From assembly GCA_014843695.1 (NCBI GenBank), contig CM026386.1, positions 90,193,955 to 90,257,954 on the forward strand: a stretch of DNA of 64,000 nt, in the 5' to 3' direction. Each line of letters starts with the position of its first letter. The first letter of the stretch is position 1. The notes under the pieces were generated by a model. It was not told the origin of the DNA, made no database searches, and saw only the letters and a list, made by a program, of their open reading frames with translations. This stretch comes from Archivesica marissinica (lineage: Eukaryota > Mollusca > Bivalvia > Venerida > Vesicomyidae). This document shows positions 11,340-24,977 of the stretch, piece after piece. Position numbers and translations under genes: made by a program.

Positions 11340-14300
11340 GTCCCTTTAGCCCCATGAGCTCCCAGTACATATATCCCCATCACACACTAGGCGAGTTGCC
11401 CGTGAGCTCCCAGTATATATTTCCCCATCACTCACTAGGCGAGTTGCCCGTGAGCTCCCAGTACATATCTCCCCATCACACACTAGGCGAGTTGCCCATG
11501 AGCTCCCAGTACATAACTCCCCATCACACACTAGGCGAGTTGCCCGTGAGCTCCCAGTACATATCTCCCCATCACAAACTAGGCGAGTTGCCCGTGAGCT
11601 CCCAGTACATATCTCCCATCACACTAGGCGAGTTGCCCGTGAGCTCCCAGTACATATCTCCCATCACACACTAGGCGAGTTGCCCGTGAGCTCCCAGTAC
11701 ATATATCCCATCACACACTAGGCGAGTTGCCCGTGAGCTCCCAGTACATATCTCCCCATCACACACTAGGCGAGTTGCCCGTGAGCTCCCAGTACATATC
11801 TCCCATCACACACTAGGCGAGTTGCCCGTGAGCTCCCAGTACATACTCCCCATCACACACTAGGCGAGTTGCCCGTGAGCTCCCAGTACATATCTCCCCA
11901 TCACACACTAGGCGAGTTGCCCGTGAGCTCCCAGTACATATCTCCCCATCACACACTAGGCGAGTTGCCCGTGAGCTCCCAGTACATATCTCCCCATCAC
12001 ACACTAGGCGAGTTGCCCGTGAGCTCCCAGTACATATCTCCCCATCACACACTAGGCGAGTTGCCCGTGAGCTCCCAGTACATATCTCCCCATCACACAC
12101 TAGGCGAGTTGCCCGTGAGCTTCCAGTACATATCTCCCCATCACATTCTAGGCGAGTTGCCGGGAGCTTCCAGTACATATCTTCCCATCACACACTAGGC
12201 GAATTGCCCGGGAGCTCCCAGTACATATCTCCCCATCACACACTAGGTGAGTTTCCCGGGTGCTTCCAGTACCTATCTACCCATCACACACTAGGTGAGT
12301 TTAACGTGAGATCCCAGTACATATGGGACTCCCCATCACACACTAGGTGAGTTTTACATGAGCTCCCAGTACATATCTCCCCATCACATACTAGGTGAGT
12401 TTCCCGTGGGCTCCCATTACATATCTCCCCGTCACACACTAGGCGAGTTTCCCGGGAGCTTCCAGTACATATCCCCCATCACACACTAGGCGAGTTGTCC
12501 GTGAGCTCCCAGTACATATCTCCCATCACACACTAGGCGAATTGCCCGTGAGCTCCCAGTACATATCTCCCATCACACACTAGGCGAGTTGTCCGTGATC
12601 TCCCAGTACATATCTCCCATCACACACTAGGCGAGTTGTCCGTGAGCTCCCAGTACATATCTCCCATCACACACTAGGCGAGTTTCCCGTGATCTCCCAG
12701 TACATATATCCCATCACATACTAGACGAGTTTTCCGGGAGCTCCCAGTACATATCTCCCATCACATACTAGACTAGTTGCCCGTGAGCACCCAGTAGATA
12801 TCTCCCATCACACACTAGGCGAGTTGCCCGTGAGCTCCCAGTACATATCTCCCCATCACACACTAGGCGAGTTGTCCGTGAGCTTCCAGTACATATTTCC
12901 CCATCACACATTAAACGTGTTTTCCGTGAGCTCCCAGTACATATCTCCCATCACACACTAGGCGAGTTTCCCGGAAGCTTCCAGTACATATCTTCCCCGC
13001 CACACACTAGGTCAGTTGTCCGTGAGCTTCCAGTACATATCTCCCCATCACACACTAGACGGGTTTTCCGTGAGCTCCCAGTACATATCTTCCCCGTCAC
13101 ACACTAGGTGAATGCCCGTGAGTTCCCAGTACATATCTCTCATCACACACTAGGCGAGTTTCCCGGGAGTTTCCAGTACATATCTCCCCATCACACACTA
13201 GGCGAGTTGCCGTGAGCTCCCAGTACATATCTCCCATCACACACTACATGAGTTGTACTTGAGTTCCCAGTACATATCTCCCATCACACACTAGGCGAGT
13301 TTCCGGGAGCTTCCAGTACATATCTTCCCCGTCACACACTAGGCGAGTGCCCGTGAGCTCCCAGTACATATCTCCCATCACACACTAGGCGAGTTTCCGG
13401 GAGCTTCCAGTACATATCTCCCATCACACACTAGGCGAGTTGTCCGTGAGCTCCCAGTACATATCTCCCCATCACACACTAGGCGAGTTGTCCGTGAGCT
13501 TCCAGTACATATCTCCCATCACACACTAGGCGAGTTGTCCGTGAGCTTCCAGTACATATCTCCCAACACACACTAGGCGAGATGCCCGTGAGCTCCCAGT
13601 ACATATCTCCCATCACACACTAGGCGAGTTGTCCGTGAGCTCCCAGTACATATATCCCATCACATACTAGGCGAGTTGTCCGTGAGCTCCCAGTACATAT
13701 ATCCCATCACACACTAGGCGAGTTGTCCGTGAGCTCCCAGTACATATCTCCCATCACACACTAGGCGAGTTGTCCGTGAGCTCCCAGTACATATCTCCCC
13801 ATCACACACTAGGCGAGTTTTCCGTGAGCTCCCAGTACATATCTCCCATCACACACTAGGCGAGTTGCCCGTGAGCTCCCAGTACATATTCCCATCACAC
13901 ACTAGACGAGTTGCCCGTGAGCTCCCAGTACATATCTCCCCATCACACACTAGGCGAGTTTTCCGGTAGCTCCAGTACATATCTCCATCACACACAGGCG
14001 AGTTTACCTGAGCTCCCAGTACATATCTCCCATCAAACACTAGATGAGTTGTACGTGAGTTCCCAGTACATATCCTCCCCGTCACACACTAGGCTAGTTG
14101 TCCGTGAGCTCCCAGTACATATCTCCCCGTCACAAACTAGGCGAGTTGCCCGTGAGCTCCAAGTACATATCTCCCCATCACACACTAGGCGAGTTGCCCG
14201 TGAGCTCGCAGTACATATCTCCATATCACACACTAGACGAGTTGCCCGTGAGCTCACAGTACATATTTCCCCATCACACACTAGGCGAGTTGCCCGTGTG

Positions 14301-14639
14301 CTCCCATTACATATCTCCCCATCCCACTCTAGACGAGTTATCTGTGAGCTTTCAGTACAAATCTTCCCCTTCACACACTAGGCGAGTTCCCCGTGAGCTC
14401 CCAGTACATATCTCCACATCACACACTAGGCGAGTTGTCCGTGAGCTCCCAGTACATATCTCCCATCACACACTAGGCTAGTTGCCCGGTAGCTTCCAGT
14501 ACATATCTCCCATTACACACTAGGCGAGTTTTCCGTGATCTCCCATTAAATATATCCCATCACATACTAGGCGAGTTGTCCGTGATCTCCCGGTAAATAT
14601 CTCCCATCACATACTAGACGGGTTTTCCGTGAGCTCTCA
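11340..14639. repeat. 48-bp minisatellite array, truncated by the gap
   Basis: Roughly 65-70 copies of a 46-48 bp unit. Each contains GAGCTCCCAGTACATATCTC, then a CCATCACACACTAGGCGAG block and a short variable segment (TTGCCCGT, TTGTCCGT or TTTCCGGG). The segment at 11840-12180 is nearly homogeneous; the outer parts are more diverged. The array runs to the last base before the gap. Open frames on both strands reflect the 48-bp period. Confidence 0.95.
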
Positions 14640-15639
14640 NNNNNNNNNNNNNNNNNNNNNNNNNNNNNNNNNNNNNNNNNNNNNNNNNNNNNNNNNNNNN
14701 NNNNNNNNNNNNNNNNNNNNNNNNNNNNNNNNNNNNNNNNNNNNNNNNNNNNNNNNNNNNNNNNNNNNNNNNNNNNNNNNNNNNNNNNNNNNNNNNNNNN
14801 NNNNNNNNNNNNNNNNNNNNNNNNNNNNNNNNNNNNNNNNNNNNNNNNNNNNNNNNNNNNNNNNNNNNNNNNNNNNNNNNNNNNNNNNNNNNNNNNNNNN
14901 NNNNNNNNNNNNNNNNNNNNNNNNNNNNNNNNNNNNNNNNNNNNNNNNNNNNNNNNNNNNNNNNNNNNNNNNNNNNNNNNNNNNNNNNNNNNNNNNNNNN
15001 NNNNNNNNNNNNNNNNNNNNNNNNNNNNNNNNNNNNNNNNNNNNNNNNNNNNNNNNNNNNNNNNNNNNNNNNNNNNNNNNNNNNNNNNNNNNNNNNNNNN
15101 NNNNNNNNNNNNNNNNNNNNNNNNNNNNNNNNNNNNNNNNNNNNNNNNNNNNNNNNNNNNNNNNNNNNNNNNNNNNNNNNNNNNNNNNNNNNNNNNNNNN
15201 NNNNNNNNNNNNNNNNNNNNNNNNNNNNNNNNNNNNNNNNNNNNNNNNNNNNNNNNNNNNNNNNNNNNNNNNNNNNNNNNNNNNNNNNNNNNNNNNNNNN
15301 NNNNNNNNNNNNNNNNNNNNNNNNNNNNNNNNNNNNNNNNNNNNNNNNNNNNNNNNNNNNNNNNNNNNNNNNNNNNNNNNNNNNNNNNNNNNNNNNNNNN
15401 NNNNNNNNNNNNNNNNNNNNNNNNNNNNNNNNNNNNNNNNNNNNNNNNNNNNNNNNNNNNNNNNNNNNNNNNNNNNNNNNNNNNNNNNNNNNNNNNNNNN
15501 NNNNNNNNNNNNNNNNNNNNNNNNNNNNNNNNNNNNNNNNNNNNNNNNNNNNNNNNNNNNNNNNNNNNNNNNNNNNNNNNNNNNNNNNNNNNNNNNNNNN
15601 NNNNNNNNNNNNNNNNNNNNNNNNNNNNNNNNNNNNNNN
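14640..15639. other. Assembly gap, exactly 1000 N
   Basis: A run of exactly 1000 N, which suggests a placeholder of unknown true length. It separates two unrelated tandem arrays, so the missing sequence is probably more of one or both. Confidence 0.99.
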
Positions 15640-18600
15640 TCAGCCAAGGGAGAACTTACTTCATATATATATTATATAACGAGAACCCGGGTATGTTCAG
15701 CCAAGGGAGAACTTACTTCATATATATTATATAACGAGAACCCGGGTATGCTCAGCCAAGGGAGAACTTACTTCATATATATTATATAACGAGAACCCGG
15801 GTATGTTCAGCCAAGGGAGAACTTCCTTCATATATATTATATAACGAGAACCCGGGTATGCTCAGCCAAGGGAGAACTTACTTCATATATATTATATAAC
15901 GAGAACCCGGGTATGCTCAGCCAAGGGAGAACTTACTTCATATATATATTATATAACGAGAACCCGGGTATGCTCAGCCAAGGGAGAACTTACTTCATAT
16001 ATATTATATAACGAGAACCCGGTATGCTCAGCCAAGGGAGAACTTCTTCATATATATATTATATAACGAGAACCCGGGTATGTTCAGCCAAGGGAGAACT
16101 TACTTCATATATATTATATAACGAGAACCCGGGTATGCTCAGCCAAGGGAGAACTTACTTCATATATATATTATATAACGAGAACCCGGGTATGCTCAGC
16201 CAAGGGAGAACTTCCTTCATATATATATTATATAGCGAGAACCCGGGTATGCTCAGCCAAGGGAGAACTTACTTCATATATATATTATATAACGAGAACC
16301 CGGGTATGCTCAGCCAAGGGAGAACTTCCTTCATATATATACTATATAGCGAGAACCCGGGTATGCTCAGCCAAGGGAGAACTTCCTTCATATATATTAT
16401 ATAACGAGAACCCGGGTATGCTCAGCCAAGGGATAACTTCCTTCATATATTATTATATAACGAGAACCCGGGTATGCTCAGCCAAGGGAGAACTTACTTC
16501 ATATATATTATATAACGAGAACCCGGGTATGCTCAGCCAAGGGAGAACTTCTTCATATATATTATATAACGAGAACCCGGGTATGCTCAGCCAAGGGAGA
16601 ACTTCCTTCATATATATATTATATAGCGAGAACCCGGGTATGCTCAGCCAAGGGATAACTTACTTCATATATATATTATATAAAGAGAACCCGGGTATGC
16701 TCAGCCAAGGGAGAACTTCCTTCATATATATATTACATAACGAGAACCCGGGTATGTTCAACCAAGGGAGAACTTCCTTCATATATATTATATAACGAGA
16801 ACCCGGGTATGTTCAACCAAGGGAGAACTTACTTAATATATATATTATATAGCGAGAACCCGGGTATGCTCAGCCAAGGGAGAACTTCCTTCATATATAT
16901 AATATATAGCGAGAACCCGGGTATGCTCAGCCAAGGGAAAACTTACTTCATATATATTTATTATATAAAGAGAACCCGTGTATGCTCAGCCAAGGGAAAA
17001 CTTACTTCATATATATGATATATAGCGAGAACCCGGGTATGTACAGCCAAGGGAGAACTTCCTTCATATATATACATTATAGCGAGAACCCGGGTATGCT
17101 CAGCCAAGGGAGAACTTACTTCATATATATTATATAGCGAGAACCCGGGTATGTACAGCCAATGGAGAACTTCCTTGATATATATATATTATATAACGAG
17201 AACCGGGGTATGTACAGCCAAGGGAGAACTTCCTTCATATATATATATATTATATAACGAGAACCCGGGTATGTTCAGCCAAGGGAGAACTTCGTTCATA
17301 TATATTATATAACGAGAACCCGGGTATGCTCAGCCAAGGGAAAACTTACTTCAAATATATATTATATAGCGAGAACCCGGGTATGTTCAGCCAAGGGAGA
17401 ACTTCCTTCATATATATATTATATAGCGAGAACCCGGGTATGCTCAGCCAAGGGAGAACTTACTTCATATATATTATATAACGAGAACCCGGGTATGCTC
17501 AGACAAGGGAGAACTTACTTCATATATATATTATATAGCGAGAACCCGGGTATGCTCAGCCAAGGGAGAACTTCCTTCATATATATATTATATAACGAGA
17601 ACCCGGGTATGCTCAGCCAAGGGAGAACTTCCTTCATATATATATTATATAACGAGAACCCGGGTATGCTCAGCCAAGGGAGAACTTACTTCATATATAT
17701 TATATAACGAGAACCCGGGTATGCTCAGCCAAGGAAACTTCTTCATATATTTATATACGAGAACCGGTATGCTCAGCCAAGGGAGAACTTACTTCATATA
17801 TATTATATAACGAGAACCCGGGTATGCTCAGCCAAGGGAGAACTTACTTCATATATATATTATATAACGAGAACCCGGGTATGTTCAGCCAAGGGAGAAC
17901 TTACTTCATATATATATTATATAACGAGAACCCGGGTATGCTCAGCCAAGGGAGAACTTACTTCATATATATTATATAACGAGAACCCGGGTATGCTCAG
18001 CCAAGGGAGAACTTACTTCATATATATATAACGAGAACCCGGGTATGCTCAGCCAGGGAGAACTTCTAATATATTTCGAGAACCCGGGTATGCTCAGCCA
18101 AGGAGAACTTACTTCATATATATTATATAACGAGAACCCGGGTATGTTCAGCCAAGGGAGAACTTACTTCATATATATTATATAACGAGAACCCGGGTAT
18201 GCTCAGCCAAGGGAGAACTTACTTCATATATATATTATATAACGAGAACCCGGGTATGCTCAGCCAAGGGAGAACTTACTTCATATATATATTATATAGC
18301 GAGAACCCGGGTATGCTCAGCCAAGGGAGAACTTCCTTCATATATATACTATATAGCGAGAACCCGGGTATGCTCAGCCAAGGGAGAACTTCCTTCATAT
18401 ATATTATATAACGAGAACCCAGGTATGCTCAGCCAAGGGATAACTTCCTTCATATATATATTATATAACGAGAACCCGGGTATGTTCAGCCAAGGGAGAA
18501 CTTACTTCATATATATTATATAACGAGAACCCGGGTATGCTCAGCCAAGGGAGAACTTCCTTCATATATATATTATATAACGAGAACCCGGGTATGCTCA

Positions 18601-21600
18601 GCCAAGGGAGAACTTCCTTCATATATATTATATAACGAGAACCCGGGTATGCTCAGCCAAGGGAACTTCTTCATATATATATATAAGAACCCGGTATGCT
18701 CAGCAAGGGAGAACTTCTTCATATATATAATACGAGAACCCGGTATGTCACAAGGAGAACTTCTTCATATATATTATACGAGAACCCGGTATGTCAGCCA
18801 AGGAGAACTTCTTCATATATATTATATACGAGAACCCGGGTATGCTCACAAGGGAGAACTTCTTCATATATATTTGAGAAGGGAGAACTTCTTCATATAT
18901 ATATAACGAGAACCCGGGTATGCTCAGCCAGGGAGAACTTACTTCATATATATTATATAACGAGAACCCGGGTATGCTCAGCCAAGGGAGAACTTACTTC
19001 ATATATATTATATAACGAGAACCCGGGTATGCTCAGCCAAGGGAGAACTTACTTCATATATATTATATAACGAGAACCCGGGTATGCTCAGCCAAGGGAG
19101 AACTTACTTCATATATATTATATAACGAGAACCCGGGTATGCTCAGCCAAGGGAGAACTTCCTTCATATATATATTATATAACGAGAACCCGGGTATGCT
19201 CAGCCAAGGGAGAACTTCCTTCATATATATATATTATATAACGAGAACCCGGGTATGTTCAGCCAAGGGAGAACTTACTTCATATATATATTATATAACG
19301 AGAACCCGGGTATGCTCAGCCAAGGGAGAACTTCCTTCATATATATATTATATAACGAGAACCCGGGTATGCTCAGCCAAGGGATAACTTACTTCATATA
19401 ATTATATTATATAACGAGAACCAGAGTATGTTCAGCCAAGGGAGAACTTCCTTCATATATATATTATATATATCGAGAACCCGAGTATGTTCAGCGAAGG
19501 GAGAACTTACTTCATATATATTATATAACGAGAACCCGGGTATGTTCAGCCAAGGGAGAACTTACTTCATATATATTATATAGCGAGAACCCGGGTATGC
19601 TCAGCCAAGGGAAAACTTACTTCATATATATTATATAACGAGAACCCGGGTATGCTCAGCCAAGGGAGAACTTCCTTCATATATATATTATATAACGAGA
19701 ACCCGGGTATGCTCAGCCAAGGGAGAACTTCCTTCATATATATATATTATATAAAGAGAACCCGGGTATGTTCAGCCAAGGGAGAACTTACTTCATATAT
19801 ATATTATATAAGGAACCGGGTATGCTCAGCCAAGGGAGAACTTACTTCATATATATATTATATACGAGAACCCGGGTATGCTCAGCCAAGGGAGAACTTC
19901 CTTCATATATATATTATATAACGAGAACCCGGGTATGCTCAGCCAAGGGAGAACTTACTTCATATATATTATATAACGAGAACCCGGGTATGCTCAGCCA
20001 AGGGAGAACTTACTTCATATATATATTATATAACGAGAACCCGGGTATGTTCAGCCAAGGGAGAACTTACTTCATATATATTATATAACGAGAACCCGGG
20101 TATGCTCAGCCAAGGGAGAACTTACTTCATATATATTATATAACGAGAACCCGGGTATGTTCAGCCAAGGGAGAACTTACTTCATATATATTATATAACG
20201 AGAACCCGGGTATGCTCAGCCAAGGGAGAACTTACTTCATATATATTATATAACGAGAACCCGGGTATGCTCAGCCAAGGGAGAACTTACTTCATATATA
20301 TATTATATAACGAGAACCCGGGTATGCTCAGCCAAGGGAGAACTTACTTCATATATATATTATAACGAGAACCCGGGTATGCTCAGCCAAGGGAGAACTT
20401 CCTTCATATATATATTATATAACGAGAACCCGGGTATGCTCAGCCAAGGGATAACTTACTTCATATATATTTTATAACGAGAACCCGGGTATGTTCAGCC
20501 AAGGGAGAACTTACTTCATATATATTATATAACGAGAACCCGGGTATGCTCAGCCAAGGGAGAACTTCCTTCATATATATATTATATAACGAGAACCCGG
20601 GTATGCTCAGCCAAGGGAGAACTTACTTCATATATATATTATATAGCGAGAACCCGGGTATGCTCAGCCAAGGGAGAACTTCCTTCATATATACTATATA
20701 GCGAGAACCCGGGTATGCTCATCCAAGGGAGAACTTCCTTCTATATAGTATATAACGAGAACCCAGGTATGCTCAGCCAAGGGATAACTTCCTTCATATA
20801 TATATTATATAACGAGAACCCGGGTATGTTCAGCCAAGGGAGAACTTCCTTCATATATATTATATAACGAGAACCCGGGTATGCTCAGCCAAGGGAGAAC
20901 TTCCTTCATATATATATTATATAACGAGAACCCGGGTATGTTCAGCCAAGGGAGAACTTCCTTCATATATATTATATAACGAGAACCCGGGTATGCTCAG
21001 CCAAGGGATAACTTACTTCATATATATATTATATAACGAGAACCCGGGTATGCTCAGCCAAGGGAGAACTTCCTTCATATATATATTATATAACGAGAAC
21101 CCGGGTATGTTCAGCCAAGGGAGAACTTCCTTCATATATATTATATAACGAGAACCCGGGTATGCTCAGCCAAGGGAGAACTTACTTCATATATATATTA
21201 TATAGCGAGAACCCGGGTATGCTCAGCCAAGGGAGAACTTCCTTCATATATATATTATATAGCGAGAACCCGGGTATGTTCAGCCAAGGGAGAACTTCCT
21301 TCATATATATAATTATAACGAGAACCCGGGTATGCTCAGCCAAGGGAGAACTTACTTCATATATATATTATATAACGAGAACCCGGGTATGCTCAGCCAA
21401 GGGAGAACTTACTTCATATATATATTATATAACGAGAACCCGGGTATGCTCAGCCAAGGGAGAACTTCCTTCATATATATATTATATAACGAGAACCCGG
21501 GTATGCTCAGCCAAGGGAGAACTTCCTTCATATATATATATATTATATAACGAGAACCCGGGTATGCTCAGCCAAGGGAGAACTTACTTCATATATATAT

Positions 21601-21995
21601 ATTATATAACGAGAACCCGGGTATGCTCAGCCAAGGGAGAACTTACTTCATATATATATTATATAGCGAGAACCCGGGTATGCTCAGCCAAGGGAGAACT
21701 TACTTCATATATATTATATAACGAGAACCCGGGTATGTTCAGCCAAGGGAGAACTTACTTCATATATATTATATAACGAGAACCCGGGTATGCTCAGCCA
21801 AGGGAGAACTTCCTTCATATATATATTATATAACGAGAACCGGGTATGCTCAGCCAAGGGAACTTACTTCATATATATATTTATATAAGAGAACCCGGGT
21901 ATGCTCAGCCAAGGGAGAACTTCCTTCATATATATATATTATATAACGAGAACCCGGGTATGTTCAGCCAAGGGAGAACTTCCTTCATATATATA
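15640..21995. repeat. About 56-bp AT-rich minisatellite array
   Basis: About 110 copies of a 53-60 bp unit that begins CAGCCAAGGGAGAACTT, runs through an alternating TA stretch of variable length, and ends CGAGAACCCGGGTATG. Variants (ACTTAC or ACTTCC; GCTCAG or GTTCAG; AACGAG or AGCGAG) recur in blocks, suggesting higher-order duplication. Degraded units with many single-base losses cluster at 17738-17770, 18030-18110, 18655-18905 and 21836-21895. The left end is hidden by the gap. Confidence 0.96.
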
Positions 21996-22239
21996 TTATG
22001 TACTATTAAACTTGGTGCACAGCACTTGGGAGAGGGATTCATTTTGGTTCTATTACTGAAAACTGAACAATCATGGTATTGATATTACATATTATGACTG
22101 ATTTAATTTCGGACTTAAAGTAATGCAATTTGTGGAAATAATGATTAACTTGTCAAGATAGATACTTTGTGTGTATTCTCATTAATTAACCACTATGCGA
22201 TCAGAAGTATTGTATTTCAATACGAAATAGCTCGACTAC

Positions 22240-22390
22240 GCTACACAAGTGGGTCAGAGAAAGTGGCTGCTTAGCACAGGTTGCTGCCTAATAGAGATCA
22301 AATGTATAGTAAAACAACATATAGAGAATCTTGAAACTGGTTAGCTGTTTAATGGAGTTGACCACTAACACATGTTTGACTGTAACATGC
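22240..22390. repeat. Dispersed repeat with motif GTGGCTGCTTAGCACAGG
   Basis: Shares the motif and a following CTAATAGAG-type block with 39930-40255 (inside the Polinton) and, inverted and diverged, with 62765-62900 (inside an integrase intron). The family is unrecognised and no ends could be defined. Confidence 0.6.
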
Positions 22391-22842
22391 ATAAACAAAG
22401 GTTAACCAGAAAGTGATATTTATTAGTGGCTCAGACACTTTCCGGATTGAACCAATCCATGCTCATCAGGAAAGTGGTCTGCATAGTGCATATACATACA
22501 AACTTGTGGAGTATTAATATTGATAGTGCTCCCATACAGTTCAAGCTTTTCATAATGTAGATTCGAACGATTATACATACATAGTTATTATGAAACTACT
22601 ATCCATCTGTACTTACGCTAATGGTTATCACAACATACCATTTAGGGACAAGTCAAATTGACACTGGGGCAAGTCAATATTGCCAATGTCATGGACAAGT
22701 CAGTTTGAACAACAATGGTCAAGCACAGCCACTATAGCTTTCTATGTTCATAAATGATCATTCACTTAAAGCAAACAAGCTGAATACTATGTAAATCATG
22801 CACTTTTTTATATTTTATTTTTTATACAAATTTATTTTAGCT

Positions 22843-23052
22843 CGATTGCGAAACAAGTTCTTTCAACTTATATTAATCACTCTCGAGACCTCATTCCTGA
22901 TGGAATCCATCGCCATGAAGGAGAGAGAAGAGGCAATGTGGAATTTAAATGCCTTGCCTAAGGACACAATCGAAACGGCTCCAGCGGGGCTCGAACTCCG
23001 GACCTTTCGCACCTGAAGCGAACGCGCATCCACTGCGCTATCACGACTTCCA
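22843..23052 (-). repeat. tRNA-Leu-like SINE, minus orientation
   Basis: Second copy of the 4245-4458 family. The minus-strand head reads TAGCGCAGTGGA (A box), the loop TTCAGGT and GAGTTCGAGCCCC (box B); the body ends at GATTGCGAAACAAG. This head is better preserved than that of the other copy. Confidence 0.78.
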
Positions 23053-23261
23053 CAAACATCGAATGGTGCTAGAACGTTGTGCTTAGACGACCAAAAATGT
23101 TTCGGTTGACAACATTTGAACATGCATAGGCTAGATACCGCATGTGCAAAACAGTGAGAAATAAGAAATAAAAGTGTGTTATTCTGGTATCATTTTATTA
23201 GAAAGGTGAAATATATAACGAGAGACAAGAGGTATTAAAAGAAATATGTTCATTTAATTAT

Positions 23262-23556
23262 ATGTACAGACGGATAGGTAGTCCAGTGGTAACACGCTGG
23301 ATTGGTAATCCAGGGATCGCATGTTTGATCCCCCGTCTGACCCTAATAAAATTAACAGTCTTTCAGATGGATGTTAAACCGAGGTATCGTGTCGGTGCTT
23401 TACACCGTGCACGTAAAAGAACCAGAGGAGACTCTGGAATGGGTATCTCTCTGTATCATTTCACTATCCTCCAACAATCTAAATTGGCTAATCTCTTCAA
23501 GAGGCGTCGCTCATATTGGCAACAGGTAGCGACGATAAATATACGTAAAACACATT
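23262..23556 (+). repeat. tRNA-Thr-derived SINE, full length
   Basis: The tRNA-like head contains TAGTCCAGTGGTAACACGCTGG (20-odd bases around the A box), an anticodon arm with loop TTGGTAA and a box B. The body carries TCGTGTCGGTGC, ACCAGAGGAGACTCTGG and ATCCTCCAACAATCTAAA. The tail is GTAGCGACGATAAAT. The other full copies, at 32215, 58205 and 61090, read CTGGTAA or a near variant in the loop, giving anticodon GGT, hence the Thr assignment. Confidence 0.88.
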
Positions 23557-23959
23557 AAGTATATGTTAATAATGAAGTCTCACAAACCTTTTTAACATTA
23601 TGAAACTTTATGTTGATTGTTTATTATGGAAATAAGGAGCAAATATATAAAAAATAAAACAATGTGTAGCCAACATGGGGTTCGGACTTGCATGGACACA
23701 TTCTACAAACTGAACTAGCTAGGCAGCTTACACAATCTCCACAAGGAAGTTATTACGGATATTGAGTGACTGCCACTGTACCACTCATGTAACACTATGT
23801 CAGTTATTAAACGTATTATGTAATTTCATCAACAATACTAAACGGTGAATTGACATCAATTGTGAGAAGTGATCACATGAGCGTACCGCCCAAAATAGTG
23901 GATGGTATTGTAAATTTGGATATTTGATTTGTAAGTTTTACGTTCGTTTTTATGTATAT

Positions 23960-24265
23960 GTTGTGTATACTTGTCTTTATAGGCGGTGCAAATGGCAGGG
24001 TCAGACTTTCCCTGTATTAATTTCTTGCTAAATTTGATTATTATATAAATTTGCATAGGTTTTGAACAAGTAATGTAATAAACGTTTGGTTCGTAGGCCA
24101 AATGTGATAGTAGCGATTCAAATATTGGTTTCTTAGATCTCTAAATTTAGGGCAAATAAAAAGAATATGATACTCACTTTCGATTATTCTATAATTACAA
24201 TATATACAGATTCGTTCATTCCGTGTATGTTTGTGTAACGGCCAAATTGTATTGCTAAATCATGA
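23960..24265 (-). pseudogene. LINE reverse transcriptase C-terminal remnant
   Basis: The minus strand reads a typical carboxy-terminal LINE segment, with ESEYHILFICPKFRDLRNQY followed by hydrophobic and lysine-rich residues. This resembles the post-RT zinc-knuckle-like region of non-LTR retrotransposons (Cys/His-rich, E-x-E-x-H-x-L-x-x-C). Stop codons follow, and no RT catalytic core is present, so this is a 5'-truncated dead copy. Similar remnants lie at 31390-32110 and 59317-59790. Confidence 0.72.
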
Positions 24266-24344
24266 GATGATGCCCGGAATTTGGTAAATAATATTTTAAA
24301 TTCATGTTCTAGTATAAAAGTAAGATATTTTTCTAATTGAAATC

Positions 24345-24505
24345 CGTCTGACCCTTATACAATTAACAGTCTTTCAGATGGGACATTAAAACGAGGTATC
24401 GTGTCGGTGCTTTACACCGTGCATTTAAAAGAACCAGAGGAGACTCTGTATCTCTGTATTATTGCATAATCCTACAAATATCTAAAATGACTAATCTATA
24501 AAGGT
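24345..24505 (+). repeat. tRNA-Thr SINE, body only
   Basis: Begins at the end of the head (GTCTGACCC) and keeps TCGTGTCGGTGCTTTACACC and ACCAGAGGAGACTCTG, then decays before the tail. Confidence 0.8.
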
Positions 24506-24977
24506 AAAAGAAGGTTGCAACTCCGTCATATTCAATGGACAGAACAATTTTATTTTGGATGGCAGAACATGATCTGACACTATTGTAGAAAAATGCTTGT
24601 TAAAACAATAGCGAGGTCTGTTCACACTTAACTAAATAAGCGCTCCGATTATTCAGAGAACCAGAGAGATTTATATTTGGCGAAATGGAACTGAAATGAA
24701 CGAAAATGGAATCCACACAATGCTAAGGAAAATAGAAATATAACTATTTTGAAATTGGAATCAAAGCTATCAAATGCGTGATAATACTGAGGCAAGCGGT
24801 AGAGATCAATCAAACTATATAACATTATTTAATTTATGCCCGACACTGACGACTGGGTACTATATGCCATGATCTAGGTTCGTCTGTCTAGTATGTCTCA
24901 TGTGTAGTCAGACAATCAAGTCAACAATCGTACGATTGTCTAATGTGATCTAGTTATGTCTGTCTGCCCCCAGTTAG

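Noticed and set aside
11246..14481. Several frames on both strands of the 48-bp array
   Set aside because: These are products of the repeat period, with the same peptide unit repeated and interrupted by unit-length changes.
14629..15789. Frames of more than 300 codons across 14.6-15.8 kb
   Set aside because: They consist of the N gap and have no sequence content.
15640..21995. The spaced repeats as a CRISPR array
   Set aside because: Units are directly joined without unique spacers, the unit is AT-rich and variable in length, and the context is eukaryotic.
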